A stretch of 64,000 nt of DNA from Myxococcales bacterium (GTDB taxonomy: Bacteria > Myxococcota_A > UBA9160 > UBA4427). The DNA lies in the NCBI GenBank assembly GCA_014240165.1, contig JAAZXM010000007.1, positions 1 through 64,000 of the forward strand, written 5' to 3'. Position numbers and translations under genes: made by a program. Shown here in pieces: positions 34,224 to 41,648 of this stretch; positions within the stretch are counted from its first letter, which is position 1; every line of letters begins with the position of its first letter. The notes below the pieces were generated by a model, which was not told the DNA's origin, did not search any database, and saw only the letters and a list, made by a program, of their open reading frames with translations.

Positions 34224-34880
34224 CTATCGGAGGGAGCGCAGCGGCAGCAGGAGGAGACCCAGCAGAAGGAGGAGGCCGGTGCTGGGCTCAGGAACGACAT
34301 AGAAATACGTCGATTCGTAGGTGATATTCGTCAGGGGAATGCCTGTCATGGGCGAATTTGCGTAGCCTGGCCCGGCCAGCGGGCCGGCACCCACGCCGGC
34401 CGCAACGCCGCTGGTGGTCAATGTTGCCAGCCCGATCTCGTCGCTGACCAATACCAGGGTGCCGATCAAATGCGAGCCCGAGATGCTGAACTGGGGCGCA
34501 TCGCCGAACCATCCCCAAGTGATGAACGCCCCGTCGTAGGAGGGGTTGAAACTCGTAGCCATGGGTGGCGTGTCATTGGGTGCAAAAGAGAACGACAGGA
34601 CGTCGATGACCGCCGGGTCATAACCCAGATGAAAGGTGCCTCCCAGCAGCAGGTCCGTAAAGTCAATCGCCACGTTGACGGCGAGGATCGATCCCCGGGC
34701 GACTTCATACGAGACGGGCGTCACGGAAACGACGTTGGTCGGGCCGTACGAAGGGTCGTCGACTGGGCCCTCGTGGTGCCCCCAACTCAGCTGAGCCGAA
34801 AAAAGCACGAGGATGAGCGCGCACGACGCGATCGAAAGCTTCTTACGGATGCTGCTGACAACGCTCAGGCGCTTGCTCAT
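34224..34880 (-). CDS. PEP-CTERM sorting-domain protein
   Basis: A 218-aa exported protein. Signal peptide of about 34 residues (Arg/Lys-rich start, hydrophobic core SCALILVLFSAQLSWG). A cohesin-like beta-sandwich follows (FHLGYDPAVIDVLSF is typical of cohesin/Big-type repeats). The C-terminus has the exosortase signal VPEPSTG, then a Leu-rich transmembrane segment and a basic tail (RSLR). Such proteins are processed by exosortase and often linked to exopolysaccharide; no exosortase gene is in this window. Divergent from the copper-storage gene. Confidence 0.88.
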   Translation of the reverse strand: MSKRLSVVSSIRKKLSIASCALILVLFSAQLSWGHHEGPVDDPSYGPTNVVSVTPVSYEVARGSILAVNVAIDFTDLLLGGTFHLGYDPAVIDVLSFSFAPNDTPPMATSFNPSYDGAFITWGWFGDAPQFSISGSHLIGTLVLVSDEIGLATLTTSGVAAGVGAGPLAGPGYANSPMTGIPLTNITYESTYFYVVPEPSTGLLLLLGLLLLPLRSLR

Positions 34881-35392
34881 GACCGTGTACCGTCACTCCC
34901 CGATTGGATGAATTTGAAGACCAAGGCTCCGGTTCGAACCTTTTGGGGTTTTCTGGACGCCTCCCCCCCCATTTCTTATTCCATCAAAGGCGGAGGAAGT
35001 AAAATCCCATGGCAGAGAGGCCAGTGCGAGGTCATCGCGATGCTGCGAGTCGCATGCACGGGTGCGGCTTTCGGTCGGCGAAGGAAGCGCAATTCCTCGC
35101 GTTCGGTACGCAGAAAAGCTGAGTCTGGGGCAATTTTTTCCTTAGGCGGAGGTCGCGATTTTTTTTCGATGACGGCGAAATTTTTCTTGCCTGGCTCTAC
35201 GATCTACCATGCCGATGTATCGATTTTTCCACTCGGATTGCAATGTTTAGGCAGCGCTGGAGAAACTCCGCCCATGGAGGACTGGGTCGGAATCCAGGGA
35301 CCGCTGAATTCTGTGGAGATACGAATGTGCTAATTAGAGCCTGAGTTGGTTTTCGCCAACTTGGGCCCAGCCAGGACTCATAGGAGGTCGAT
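34881..35392. other. divergent intergenic region, PEP-CTERM and copper-storage genes
   Basis: 512 bp with lower G+C and several T-runs. It must contain promoters for both divergent genes, but I cannot place a -35/-10 pair with confidence. A short hairpin lies at 35344-35361. Confidence 0.5.
35344..35361 (+). promoter_or_regulatory. leader hairpin upstream of copper-storage gene
   Basis: AGTTGG (35344-35349) pairs with CCAACT (35356-35361) over loop TTTTCG. It ends about 20 nt before the AGGAGG ribosome-binding site. A regulatory role is speculative. Confidence 0.3.
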
Positions 35393-35947
35393 ATGGAGAC
35401 GTTGAAAGGCACGCAGGTTCGACAACTCGAAGAGACAAACCGCCTGGAGCGGCCGGATGGCCTCGGTTCAGAAAGAGCCCATGCGGGAGGGAGCGATCCG
35501 GCCATCAGTCGTCGGGTCCTGCTCGCGGGTGCCGCGGCATTCGCCGTGGGCGCTTCGGCCACGACTGCGACCGCCGCTGGCGGTGGGCACGAGCATCACC
35601 ATCACGATCACGGAAGCGGCGGGGAGCATGCGCTGATCCGTGCGGCGGCGGATTGCCAGGTGGCTGGCGAGATCTGCGAAGCCCATTGTCAGGCGATGTT
35701 GGCGACCGGCGATACGAGTCTCGCAGACTGCTCCGCGGCCGTGAGGGAAATGCTCGCTGGCTGCAGCGCCTTGACGAAACTCGCAGCGCTCGGATCGAAG
35801 CGCTTGCCCGAGATGGCGAAGCTCTGCCATTCGATGCTCGAGGAGTGCAAGGCCGAGTGCGACAAGCACGAAGATCACGACGAGTGCAAGGCATGCGCGA
35901 AAGCGTGCGAAGGCTGCATCGCTGAGTGCAAGAAGGTTATGGCCTGA
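35393..35947 (+). CDS. Tat-exported Csp1-type copper-storage protein
   Basis: Four-helix-bundle Cys-rich protein (184 aa) of the Csp family, which stores Cu(I) inside the bundle. A twin-arginine signal (SRRVLLAGAAAFAVGA, from residue 39) follows an unusually long 38-residue lead; a His-rich stretch (HEHHHHDHG) follows cleavage. Thirteen Cys (88, 95, 99, 113, 124, 145, 152, 156, 165, 168, 172, 175, 179) line the helices; the exported Methylosinus Csp1 also has 13. ATG has AGGAGG upstream. Ends at a strong bidirectional terminator. No copper pump or sensor gene is adjacent. Confidence 0.88.
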   Translation: METLKGTQVRQLEETNRLERPDGLGSERAHAGGSDPAISRRVLLAGAAAFAVGASATTATAAGGGHEHHHHDHGSGGEHALIRAAADCQVAGEICEAHCQAMLATGDTSLADCSAAVREMLAGCSALTKLAALGSKRLPEMAKLCHSMLEECKAECDKHEDHDECKACAKACEGCIAECKKVMA

Positions 35948-36002
35948 GCAAGAAGTGGGCTGGCCTTGAGCGCCTGAGCAGGTCGCTGACCTGACGTTTT
36001 CG

Positions 36003-36043
36003 AAAAAAACCCCCGTCGCATGATTCTGCGACGGGGGTTTTTT
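36003..36043. terminator. bidirectional intrinsic terminator
   Basis: CCCCCGTCGCA (36010-36020) pairs perfectly with TGCGACGGGGG (36027-36037) around a 6-nt loop. It is followed by T6 on the plus strand and preceded by A7, so it has a U-tract in both directions. It separates the convergent copper-storage and groEL genes. Confidence 0.95.
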
Positions 36044-36104
36044 CTCGATTGGAGGGCGGTTTGCTCACCCGCCCCCCGGATGGTTCGAAGTTCCTGAAGA
36101 GGAA

Positions 36105-37745
36105 CTACATCATGCCTGGCATGCCACCCATTCCGCCCGGCATACCGGCAGGTGCGCCTCCGCCGCCGTTCTCGTCGGGCTTTTCGGCGATCATGGCCTC
36201 GGTGGTCAGCAGAAGGCTGGCCACACTGGCCGCGTTCTGCAGCGCCGTGCGGACGACCTTGGTCGGGTCGATGACACCGGCCTTGATGAGGTCTTCGTAC
36301 TCCTCCTTGGCCGCGTTGAAGCCATTCGCACCCTTGAGCGACTTCACCTTGTCGACGACGATGGAACCCTCGATGCCGGCGTTCTCCGAAATGAACCGGA
36401 GAGGGGCTTCGATGGCCCTGGAGATGATGTTCACTCCAGCCTGCTGTTCCTCGGGGAGCGTCAGCGCCTCGAGTGCCTTCTTCGAGCGCAGCAGAGCAAC
36501 GCCGCCCCCAGGCACAATGCCCTCTTCCACGGCGGCCCGGGTTGCATGGAGAGCATCCTCCACCCGCGCCTTCTTCTCCTTCATTTCGGTCTCGGTGGCA
36601 GCTCCGACCTTCACAACGGCAACACCGCCGACGAGCTTCGCAAGTCGCTCTTGGAGCTTCTCGCGATCGTAGTCGGAAGTCGTGGACTCGATCTGGCTGC
36701 GAATCTCGTTTACGCGGCCCTCGATGTCCTTCTTGGTCCCCGCACCATCGATGATGATCGTGTTGTCCTTATCGATGCTGACGCGCTTGGCCTTGCCGAG
36801 ATCCTTGACCGTAACGTTCTCAAGCTTGAGGCCCAGTTCTTCAGCGATGACCTGGCCGCCCGAGAGAATGGCCATATCCTGGAGCATGGCCTTCCGGCGG
36901 TCGCCAAAGCCCGGGGCCTTGACTGCCGCTACGTTGATCGTGCCGCGGATCTTGTTGACCACCAGCGTGGCGAGGGCTTCACCCTCGATATCCTCGGCGA
37001 TGATCAGAAGCGGGCGTCCCTGGCGAGCGACCTGCTCGAGGACGGGAAGGAGATCCTTCATATTGCTGATCTTCTTCTCGTTCAGGAGAATCAGGGGCTC
37101 TTCGAGAACGCATTCCATGGACTCGGGATCCGTTACGAAGTAGGGCGAGAGATAGCCACGGTCGAATTGCATGCCCTCGACGACGTCAAGCTCGGTCTGG
37201 AGGCTCTTTCCTTCCTCAACCGTGATGACGCCTTCCTTGCCGACCTTGTCCATCGCCTCGGCAATGATGCCGCCAATCGTCGAGTCGCTATTGGCCGAAA
37301 TCGTACCGACCTGCGCGATCTCCTCAGCGCTACGGGTGGGCTTGGAAAGATTTCCGAGCTCCGCGCTGATGGTCTCGACTGCTGCGTCGATGCCACGCTT
37401 CAGATCCATGGGGTTGATGCCGGCGACGACCAGCTTGCTTCCCTCGCGGAAGATCGACTGGGCGAGAACCGTCGCGGTGGTCGTTCCATCACCCGCGACA
37501 TCCGAGGTCTTGCTTGCGACCTCTTTGACCATTTGAGCACCCATGTTCTCGAACCGGTCCTCGAACTCAACTTCCTTGGCGACGGAAACTCCGTCCTTTG
37601 TCACGGTCGGGGAGCCGAAGCTCTTCTCGATAATGACATTTCGACCCTTCGGGCCGAGTGTTACACGGACTGCGTTGGCGAGTCCGTCGACACCCGCGAG
37701 AATCTTCGCGCGGGCATCTTGATCGAAGAGAATTTCTTTGGACAT
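36105..37745 (-). CDS. groEL: chaperonin GroEL (Hsp60)
   Basis: GroEL (546 aa), the ATP-driven double-ring folding chamber. Starts [19 protein letters not shown], contains [28 protein letters not shown] and GGGVALLRS, and ends in the Gly/Met-rich tail [11 protein letters not shown]. It follows groES by 18 bp in one operon and is probably under HrcA control through the CIRCE-like operator upstream of groES. Confidence 0.98.
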   Translation of the reverse strand: MSKEILFDQDARAKILAGVDGLANAVRVTLGPKGRNVIIEKSFGSPTVTKDGVSVAKEVEFEDRFENMGAQMVKEVASKTSDVAGDGTTTATVLAQSIFREGSKLVVAGINPMDLKRGIDAAVETISAELGNLSKPTRSAEEIAQVGTISANSDSTIGGIIAEAMDKVGKEGVITVEEGKSLQTELDVVEGMQFDRGYLSPYFVTDPESMECVLEEPLILLNEKKISNMKDLLPVLEQVARQGRPLLIIAEDIEGEALATLVVNKIRGTINVAAVKAPGFGDRRKAMLQDMAILSGGQVIAEELGLKLENVTVKDLGKAKRVSIDKDNTIIIDGAGTKKDIEGRVNEIRSQIESTTSDYDREKLQERLAKLVGGVAVVKVGAATETEMKEKKARVEDALHATRAAVEEGIVPGGGVALLRSKKALEALTLPEEQQAGVNIISRAIEAPLRFISENAGIEGSIVVDKVKSLKGANGFNAAKEEYEDLIKAGVIDPTKVVRTALQNAASVASLLLTTEAMIAEKPDENGGGGAPAGMPGGMGGMPGMM

Positions 37746-37763
37746 TGTTGTGCTTGCTCCTGA

Positions 37764-38051
37764 CTACTCGAGGATTCCGAGGACATCTTCCTCGCGAATG
37801 ATGAGATGTTCCTCGCTCTCGATGTTGACTTCGGTCCCGGCGTATTTACTGAAGAGCACGCGATCGCCCTTCTTTACTTCCAGGGGTACAAGGTTGCCGT
37901 CGTCACCCGCCTTGCCGTTTCCGGTGGCGACGACTTTTCCTTCCTGGGGCTTCTCTTTTGCTGTGTCGGGAATAATGATCCCACCTGCTGTTTTTGCTTC
38001 TTCATCGACGCGCTTGACCAGGATTCGATCCTGGAGCGGACGGATCTTCAT
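37764..38051 (-). CDS. groES: co-chaperonin GroES (Hsp10)
   Basis: GroES (95 aa), the lid of the GroEL chamber. [14 protein letters not shown] start, mobile loop with [19 protein letters not shown], and [11 protein letters not shown] in the core. ATG 38051 gives the standard length; the frame remains open upstream but enters the operator and promoter. First gene of groES-groEL. Confidence 0.98.
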   Translation of the reverse strand: MKIRPLQDRILVKRVDEEAKTAGGIIIPDTAKEKPQEGKVVATGNGKAGDDGNLVPLEVKKGDRVLFSKYAGTEVNIESEEHLIIREEDVLGILE

Positions 38052-38141
38052 GACTCCATATCCTCGTGTAGGGACCGGCTTGGGCCGGTCGTCATTGTAT
38101 GCGGAGGCCGCCGCGAGGGTCGCGGTGGCCGGGTTTTGGCA

Positions 38142-38168
38142 TTGGCAGTCAGGAGGCCTGTCTGCCAA
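38142..38168 (-). promoter_or_regulatory. CIRCE-like HrcA operator of groESL
   Basis: Read towards groES: TTGGCAGAC, 9-nt spacer, GACTGCCAA. The arms are complementary at 8 of 9 positions and keep the 9-9-9 geometry of CIRCE (TTAGCACTC-N9-GAGTGCTAA), matching 13 of its 18 bases. The dyad continues inward to 12-bp arms with a 3-nt centre. It begins just downstream of the predicted -10 box, the usual place for CIRCE. Confidence 0.68.
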
Positions 38169-38177
38169 ACGCGCGGC

Positions 38178-38205
38178 AATCTAGATCGGGGCGGGGCGAG
38201 GTCAA
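38178..38205 (-). promoter_or_regulatory. sigma-70-type promoter of groESL
   Basis: On the minus strand: TTGACC (38205-38200), 16-bp spacer, TAGATT (38183-38178). The transcript would begin near 38171, immediately before the CIRCE-like dyad, leaving a leader of about 120 nt. Confidence 0.62.
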
Positions 38206-38363
38206 CCGCCCGCCCTGAAATAAATTGCGATGTTCACCCGAATTGGGCGCTCAGTGCACCCTCGGCGGCTTGACTTTCGCTTTGATTTCGCGAAGCTAGC
38301 CGGCGGCAAGGCGAAATTGTGACGAAAGGCCGATTCTGGCCGGCGACCCCAATCCCCCCGAAA

Positions 38364-38399
38364 ACCGATGAAGCGATGAGAGCGATGAGAGCGAGGAGA
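38364..38399 (+). repeat. 9-bp tandem repeats over the lexA ribosome-binding site
   Basis: Three adjacent 9-bp units GCGATGAGA, GCGATGAGA, GCGAGGAGA (38373-38399), with a degenerate fourth unit before them. The last unit supplies the GAGGAG ribosome-binding site of lexA. Copy-number change by slippage would alter the leader length. Confidence 0.6.
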
Positions 38400-38406
38400 G
38401 GAAGCC

Positions 38407-39012
38407 ATGGCACTGACCCGCCGCCAGCGCGAAGTTTACGACTACATCTGTGAATTTGTTGAGGAAAACGGCTATTCGCCCAGCCTCGAGGAGATTGGCG
38501 CACACTTCGACCTGGCCTCTGTCGCCACAGTCCACAAACATATCCAGCATCTCGTGGCGAAGGGGTTTCTCCGCAAGGCATGGAATCGCTCTCGCTCGCT
38601 GGAACCCGTCACGGAGGAGGTTTCCGAGCTTCCCACGATTCCCCTCCTGGGCACCGTGGCTGCGGGTTCCCCCATCGAGGCGATCGAGGAGCGGGGAGAA
38701 TCCATTCGGGTGCCCGCGCAGTTGATGGGCCGTCCCCAGGAGACCTACGCCCTCAAGGTACGCGGCGACTCGATGATCGAGGACCAGATTTGCGACGGTG
38801 ATCTGGTGATCGTGGAGAGCCGCTCCGAGGCCCGAAACGGCGAGACCGTGGTGGCCCTGGTGGGAGGGCACGATGCGACCCTGAAACGCTTCTACAGGGC
38901 CGGTTCCCAGGTCAAACTCGTCCCCGCGAACTCGACCATGCAGCCCATCGAGGTTGCGGCATCCGATGTCCAGATTCAGGGTGTCGTGCGGGGATTGATT
39001 CGTAGCTACTGA
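38407..39012 (+). CDS. lexA: SOS repressor LexA
   Basis: LexA (201 aa). N-terminal winged helix (LTRRQREVYDYICEFVEENGYSPSLEEIG). Self-cleavage site Ala86-Gly87 in TVAAGSP, catalytic Ser122 in RGDSMIE and Lys160 in TLKRFYR. RecA filaments on damaged DNA trigger cleavage. ATG 38407 has GAGGAGAGGAAG upstream. Divergent from groESL (355-bp gap). The leader has TTTCGC repeats but no SOS box of a type I recognise. Confidence 0.96.
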   Translation: MALTRRQREVYDYICEFVEENGYSPSLEEIGAHFDLASVATVHKHIQHLVAKGFLRKAWNRSRSLEPVTEEVSELPTIPLLGTVAAGSPIEAIEERGESIRVPAQLMGRPQETYALKVRGDSMIEDQICDGDLVIVESRSEARNGETVVALVGGHDATLKRFYRAGSQVKLVPANSTMQPIEVAASDVQIQGVVRGLIRSY

Positions 39013-39227
39013 GAGAACTTTGCTAGCGTGGCAAGCCCCTGGAGCGCGGCGTCGAGCCAGTTCGCCCGGTGTTTGCCCTGGCGCGGTGAGGCCAGCCAGA
39101 GCGGCCTGGGCTAAGGAGACTTCTTCGCCCGGGCAGCGGGGGCTGGCGATTTCGTCGCTGGCCATGCCGGCGGATCGGCATTTCGCGCGATCGCAGGGTT
39201 TGAGAAGGGTAGGGAGGAATCAGCGAC

Positions 39228-39635
39228 ATGCTTCGAGTTACGCGCAGCATTCATTTCTCCACGTCCCTGCGCTATTGGCTGCCGGATCTCAGCGAGCAGG
39301 AGAACCGCAAGCGCTTCGGCCAGGACGCCGACCGGCACGGTCACAACTATCGGCTGGAGATTACCGTCGAGGGCGAGCCCGATCCCGATACGGGAATGGT
39401 GATCAACCTGGGTCAACTCAAGGAAGTGGCGGAGCGCGAAATCATGACCCGCTTCGACCATAAAGATCTGAACCACGACACCGACTACTTCATTCATATC
39501 CCGCCCACGCCGGAGCATTTCGCGAGCCTGATTTTCAAACTCCTGGATGAAGCCTTGCCGGAAGGATTGCTCGACCGAGTCCGCCTCCACCAATCCTCGG
39601 ATCTTTTCGTGGATGTCATCCGGGGGCCTGCATGA
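39228..39635 (+). CDS. PTPS/QueD-family protein with altered active site
   Basis: 6-pyruvoyl-tetrahydropterin synthase fold (135 aa). It keeps the zinc pair HGH (His37, His39) and the Asp-His of the catalytic set (FDHKDLNHD). However, the first zinc His is Leu14 (FSTSLRY, usually AAHRL), the catalytic Cys position is Asp33 (FGQDADRHGHN), and the pterin-anchoring Glu near the end appears to be Gln (LHQSSD). It overlaps the next paralogue by 4 bp (ATGA). GGGAGGAA precedes the ATG. Probably inactive alone; possibly a subunit partner of the next protein. Confidence 0.85.
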   Translation: MLRVTRSIHFSTSLRYWLPDLSEQENRKRFGQDADRHGHNYRLEITVEGEPDPDTGMVINLGQLKEVAEREIMTRFDHKDLNHDTDYFIHIPPTPEHFASLIFKLLDEALPEGLLDRVRLHQSSDLFVDVIRGPA

Positions 39636-40048
39636 TCTACCTCACCCGCCGTTACAATCTTGCTGCTGCGCATGTACTCTCCCAGCCCGCGTTTTCCGCC
39701 GAAGAGAACGAAGAAATTTTCGGAAAGTGTGCGAACCCGGCTGGCCATGGACATGACTATGCTTTTGAGGTCTCGGTGACCGGGTCCATAGACTCGGAGA
39801 CCGGGCAGATCATCGCCCCGGGGCTGCTCGATGAAATCTTCGAGGAAGCCGTTGCTCGCCGTTTCAGTCATCGTCTTCTGAACGACGAGGAGCCCTTTGG
39901 GAGTCTTGTGCCCACCGCCGAAAACATCGCGCGGGTGTGTCACGAAGCGCTGGCGCACGGCGTCGAAAATCGAAGTGCCGCGCGTCTAGCCCATCTTCGC
40001 GTTACGGAAACGCCGAGGAATTTTGTCGAGCAGGGAGAAATATCATGA
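39632..40048 (+). CDS. 6-pyruvoyl-tetrahydropterin/6-carboxytetrahydropterin synthase homologue
   Basis: Second PTPS/QueD-family protein (138 aa). It has zinc ligands His14 (LAAAHVL), His39 and His41 (GHGHDY), catalytic Cys33 in FGKCANPAGHGH, and the terminal Glu in RVTETPRNF. The usual Asp-His is Ser-His here (RFSHRLLND), so the catalytic Asp is missing. The defect complements that of the preceding paralogue. Overlaps both neighbours by 4 bp, indicating translational coupling with folE, whose product (dihydroneopterin triphosphate) is the family substrate. Confidence 0.88.
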   Translation: MIYLTRRYNLAAAHVLSQPAFSAEENEEIFGKCANPAGHGHDYAFEVSVTGSIDSETGQIIAPGLLDEIFEEAVARRFSHRLLNDEEPFGSLVPTAENIARVCHEALAHGVENRSAARLAHLRVTETPRNFVEQGEIS

Positions 40049-40617
40049 GCGATCCCATCGAGGGACTGGTGACCGCACTCCTCAAGGAGTTGGGTGAAGA
40101 CCCCGGTCGAGATGGATTGGAGAGGACCCCTACCCGGGTTTCCGCCGCGATGCGGCGCTTCACCGAAGGCTACGATCAGGACCCAATCTCGATTCTCAAC
40201 AACGCACTCTTCAGCGTCGACTACGACGAGATGGTGCTGGTGCGGGATATCGATTTTTACAGCCTTTGCGAGCACCATATGGTGCCCTTCTTCGGGCGTA
40301 TCCACGTGGGCTATATCCCCGACGGAAAGGTGGTGGGACTCTCCAAGATTCCCCGCCTGGTGGAAATGTTCTCGCGGCGACTTCAGGTTCAGGAGCGGTT
40401 GACGACCCAGATCGCTGAAACGATCGAGACCGTATTGAAGCCGCGTGGCGTCGGGGTGGTGGTCGAATCGAAGCATTTGTGCATGATGATGCGAGGCGTG
40501 GAAAAACAGAATTCCTACGCCATCACCAGCTCATTGCGTGGCGAGTTCGAACAGGACTCCAAGACTCGCCAGGAGTTCATGGGCTTCCTGCGCTTGAACC
40601 GGGAGCCTTTCGTCTAG
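40045..40617 (+). CDS. folE: GTP cyclohydrolase I
   Basis: FolE (190 aa) converts GTP to 7,8-dihydroneopterin triphosphate, the entry to folate, queuosine and biopterin pathways. Zinc and active-site motifs: YSLCEHHMVPFFGRIHVGYIP and SKHLCMMMRGV. ATG 40045 overlaps the stop of the preceding PTPS-family gene (ATGA). The operon supplies FolE product directly to the two PTPS-like proteins. Confidence 0.96.
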   Translation: MSDPIEGLVTALLKELGEDPGRDGLERTPTRVSAAMRRFTEGYDQDPISILNNALFSVDYDEMVLVRDIDFYSLCEHHMVPFFGRIHVGYIPDGKVVGLSKIPRLVEMFSRRLQVQERLTTQIAETIETVLKPRGVGVVVESKHLCMMMRGVEKQNSYAITSSLRGEFEQDSKTRQEFMGFLRLNREPFV

Positions 40618-40638
40618 GCAGGGGCGGGGCTTCGCGTT

Positions 40639-41598
40639 CTATTCGAGCGGGAAACTCTCCCCCACCCAAGCTTCGCTGAGCGCCCAGAGTCGAAGGGCGG
40701 ACTCGGGGTTCATGGCATGGGGAGAAACCCCGGAGATTGACGCGCCGTCAACTTTTTCCTCGGCGACGTGGCAATCCTCGCAATAGAGACCGCCCTGACC
40801 CTCGAGCTCTCGGGTGGAGGCGACCCAACAGGAGGTCGCAGCTCCCTGTTCGATGCTCTTGAAAGTCGGTCGACCCCCTTCCGGATCTCCCCGGCTCATG
40901 AGATCTTGCACGTCTTCCGGTGTCAGGTGCCGGCCGAGTTCGGTCATGATCATCCCGGGATGTACCGCGATTGCTCGGACACCCTGGGCGCCGAGTCGCC
41001 GGTCGAGTTCTCGGGTAAAGAGGATATTCGCGGTCTTCGATTGCCCGTAGGCCTCCCACTTATCGTAGTCCCTCGTTTCGAAATGGGGATCGTCGAAGTC
41101 CACGTCCCCCAGCCTATGACCCGCGGAACTCAGATTGACGATTCGAGCGGGGGCCGCCGAGCGAAGGGCCGGGACCAGGAGGCAGGTCAGGAGGAAGTGG
41201 CCGATATGGTTCGTTGCCAGCTGAAGTTCCCAGCCAGCGGGGGTTCGTGTCAACTCGCAACCCATCAGGCCGGCATTGTTGATCAGGATGTCCAGAACTT
41301 CGTTTTCGGCCAGGAAGCGTTTGGCACAATCGCGCACACTGTCGAGAGAAGTGAGTTCGAGCGCCGTGATTTGGATATTTCCGGCTACGCCCGAGTCGCG
41401 AATCGATGCGGCGACGGCTTCCGCCTTCGGGATATCTCGGGCGGCCAGGGTGACGTTCGCGCCTATGCTCGCCAGGGCGCGCGCTGTCTCGGCGCCCAGG
41501 CCGCCTGAAGCGCCCGTGATCAGGACCGTCTTCCCCGTCAGGTCGGCGCCCTGGATGACATCGTTGCTGGTGGAGTCCTTGTCGAAGGGAGGCGGCAT
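40639..41598 (-). CDS. short-chain dehydrogenase (retinol-dehydrogenase-like)
   Basis: SDR of 319 aa. TGASGGLG cofactor loop, NNAG in ILINNAGLMG, catalytic Ser in NLSSAG, YxxxK in YGQSKTANI, and HPGMIMTEL. The long C-terminus with GLYCEDCHVAE is typical of the retinol-dehydrogenase/WWOX-like subgroup. The start at ATG 41598 lacks a clear ribosome-binding site; it lies 50 bp after the PpiD-like gene. Convergent with folE (21-bp gap). Substrate unknown. Confidence 0.9.
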   Translation of the reverse strand: MPPPFDKDSTSNDVIQGADLTGKTVLITGASGGLGAETARALASIGANVTLAARDIPKAEAVAASIRDSGVAGNIQITALELTSLDSVRDCAKRFLAENEVLDILINNAGLMGCELTRTPAGWELQLATNHIGHFLLTCLLVPALRSAAPARIVNLSSAGHRLGDVDFDDPHFETRDYDKWEAYGQSKTANILFTRELDRRLGAQGVRAIAVHPGMIMTELGRHLTPEDVQDLMSRGDPEGGRPTFKSIEQGAATSCWVASTRELEGQGGLYCEDCHVAEEKVDGASISGVSPHAMNPESALRLWALSEAWVGESFPLE

Positions 41599-41648
41599 GG
41601 GTGATATCCGTTTTTCTGCTGTGGGGGGAGGGTTGGAGCCGATTCCCC

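Noticed and set aside
34122-35333. 403-codon plus-strand open frame
   Set aside because: Runs antisense through the PEP-CTERM gene and into the spacer, with no family similarity and no ribosome-binding site; the minus-strand gene has a clear signal peptide and sorting signal.
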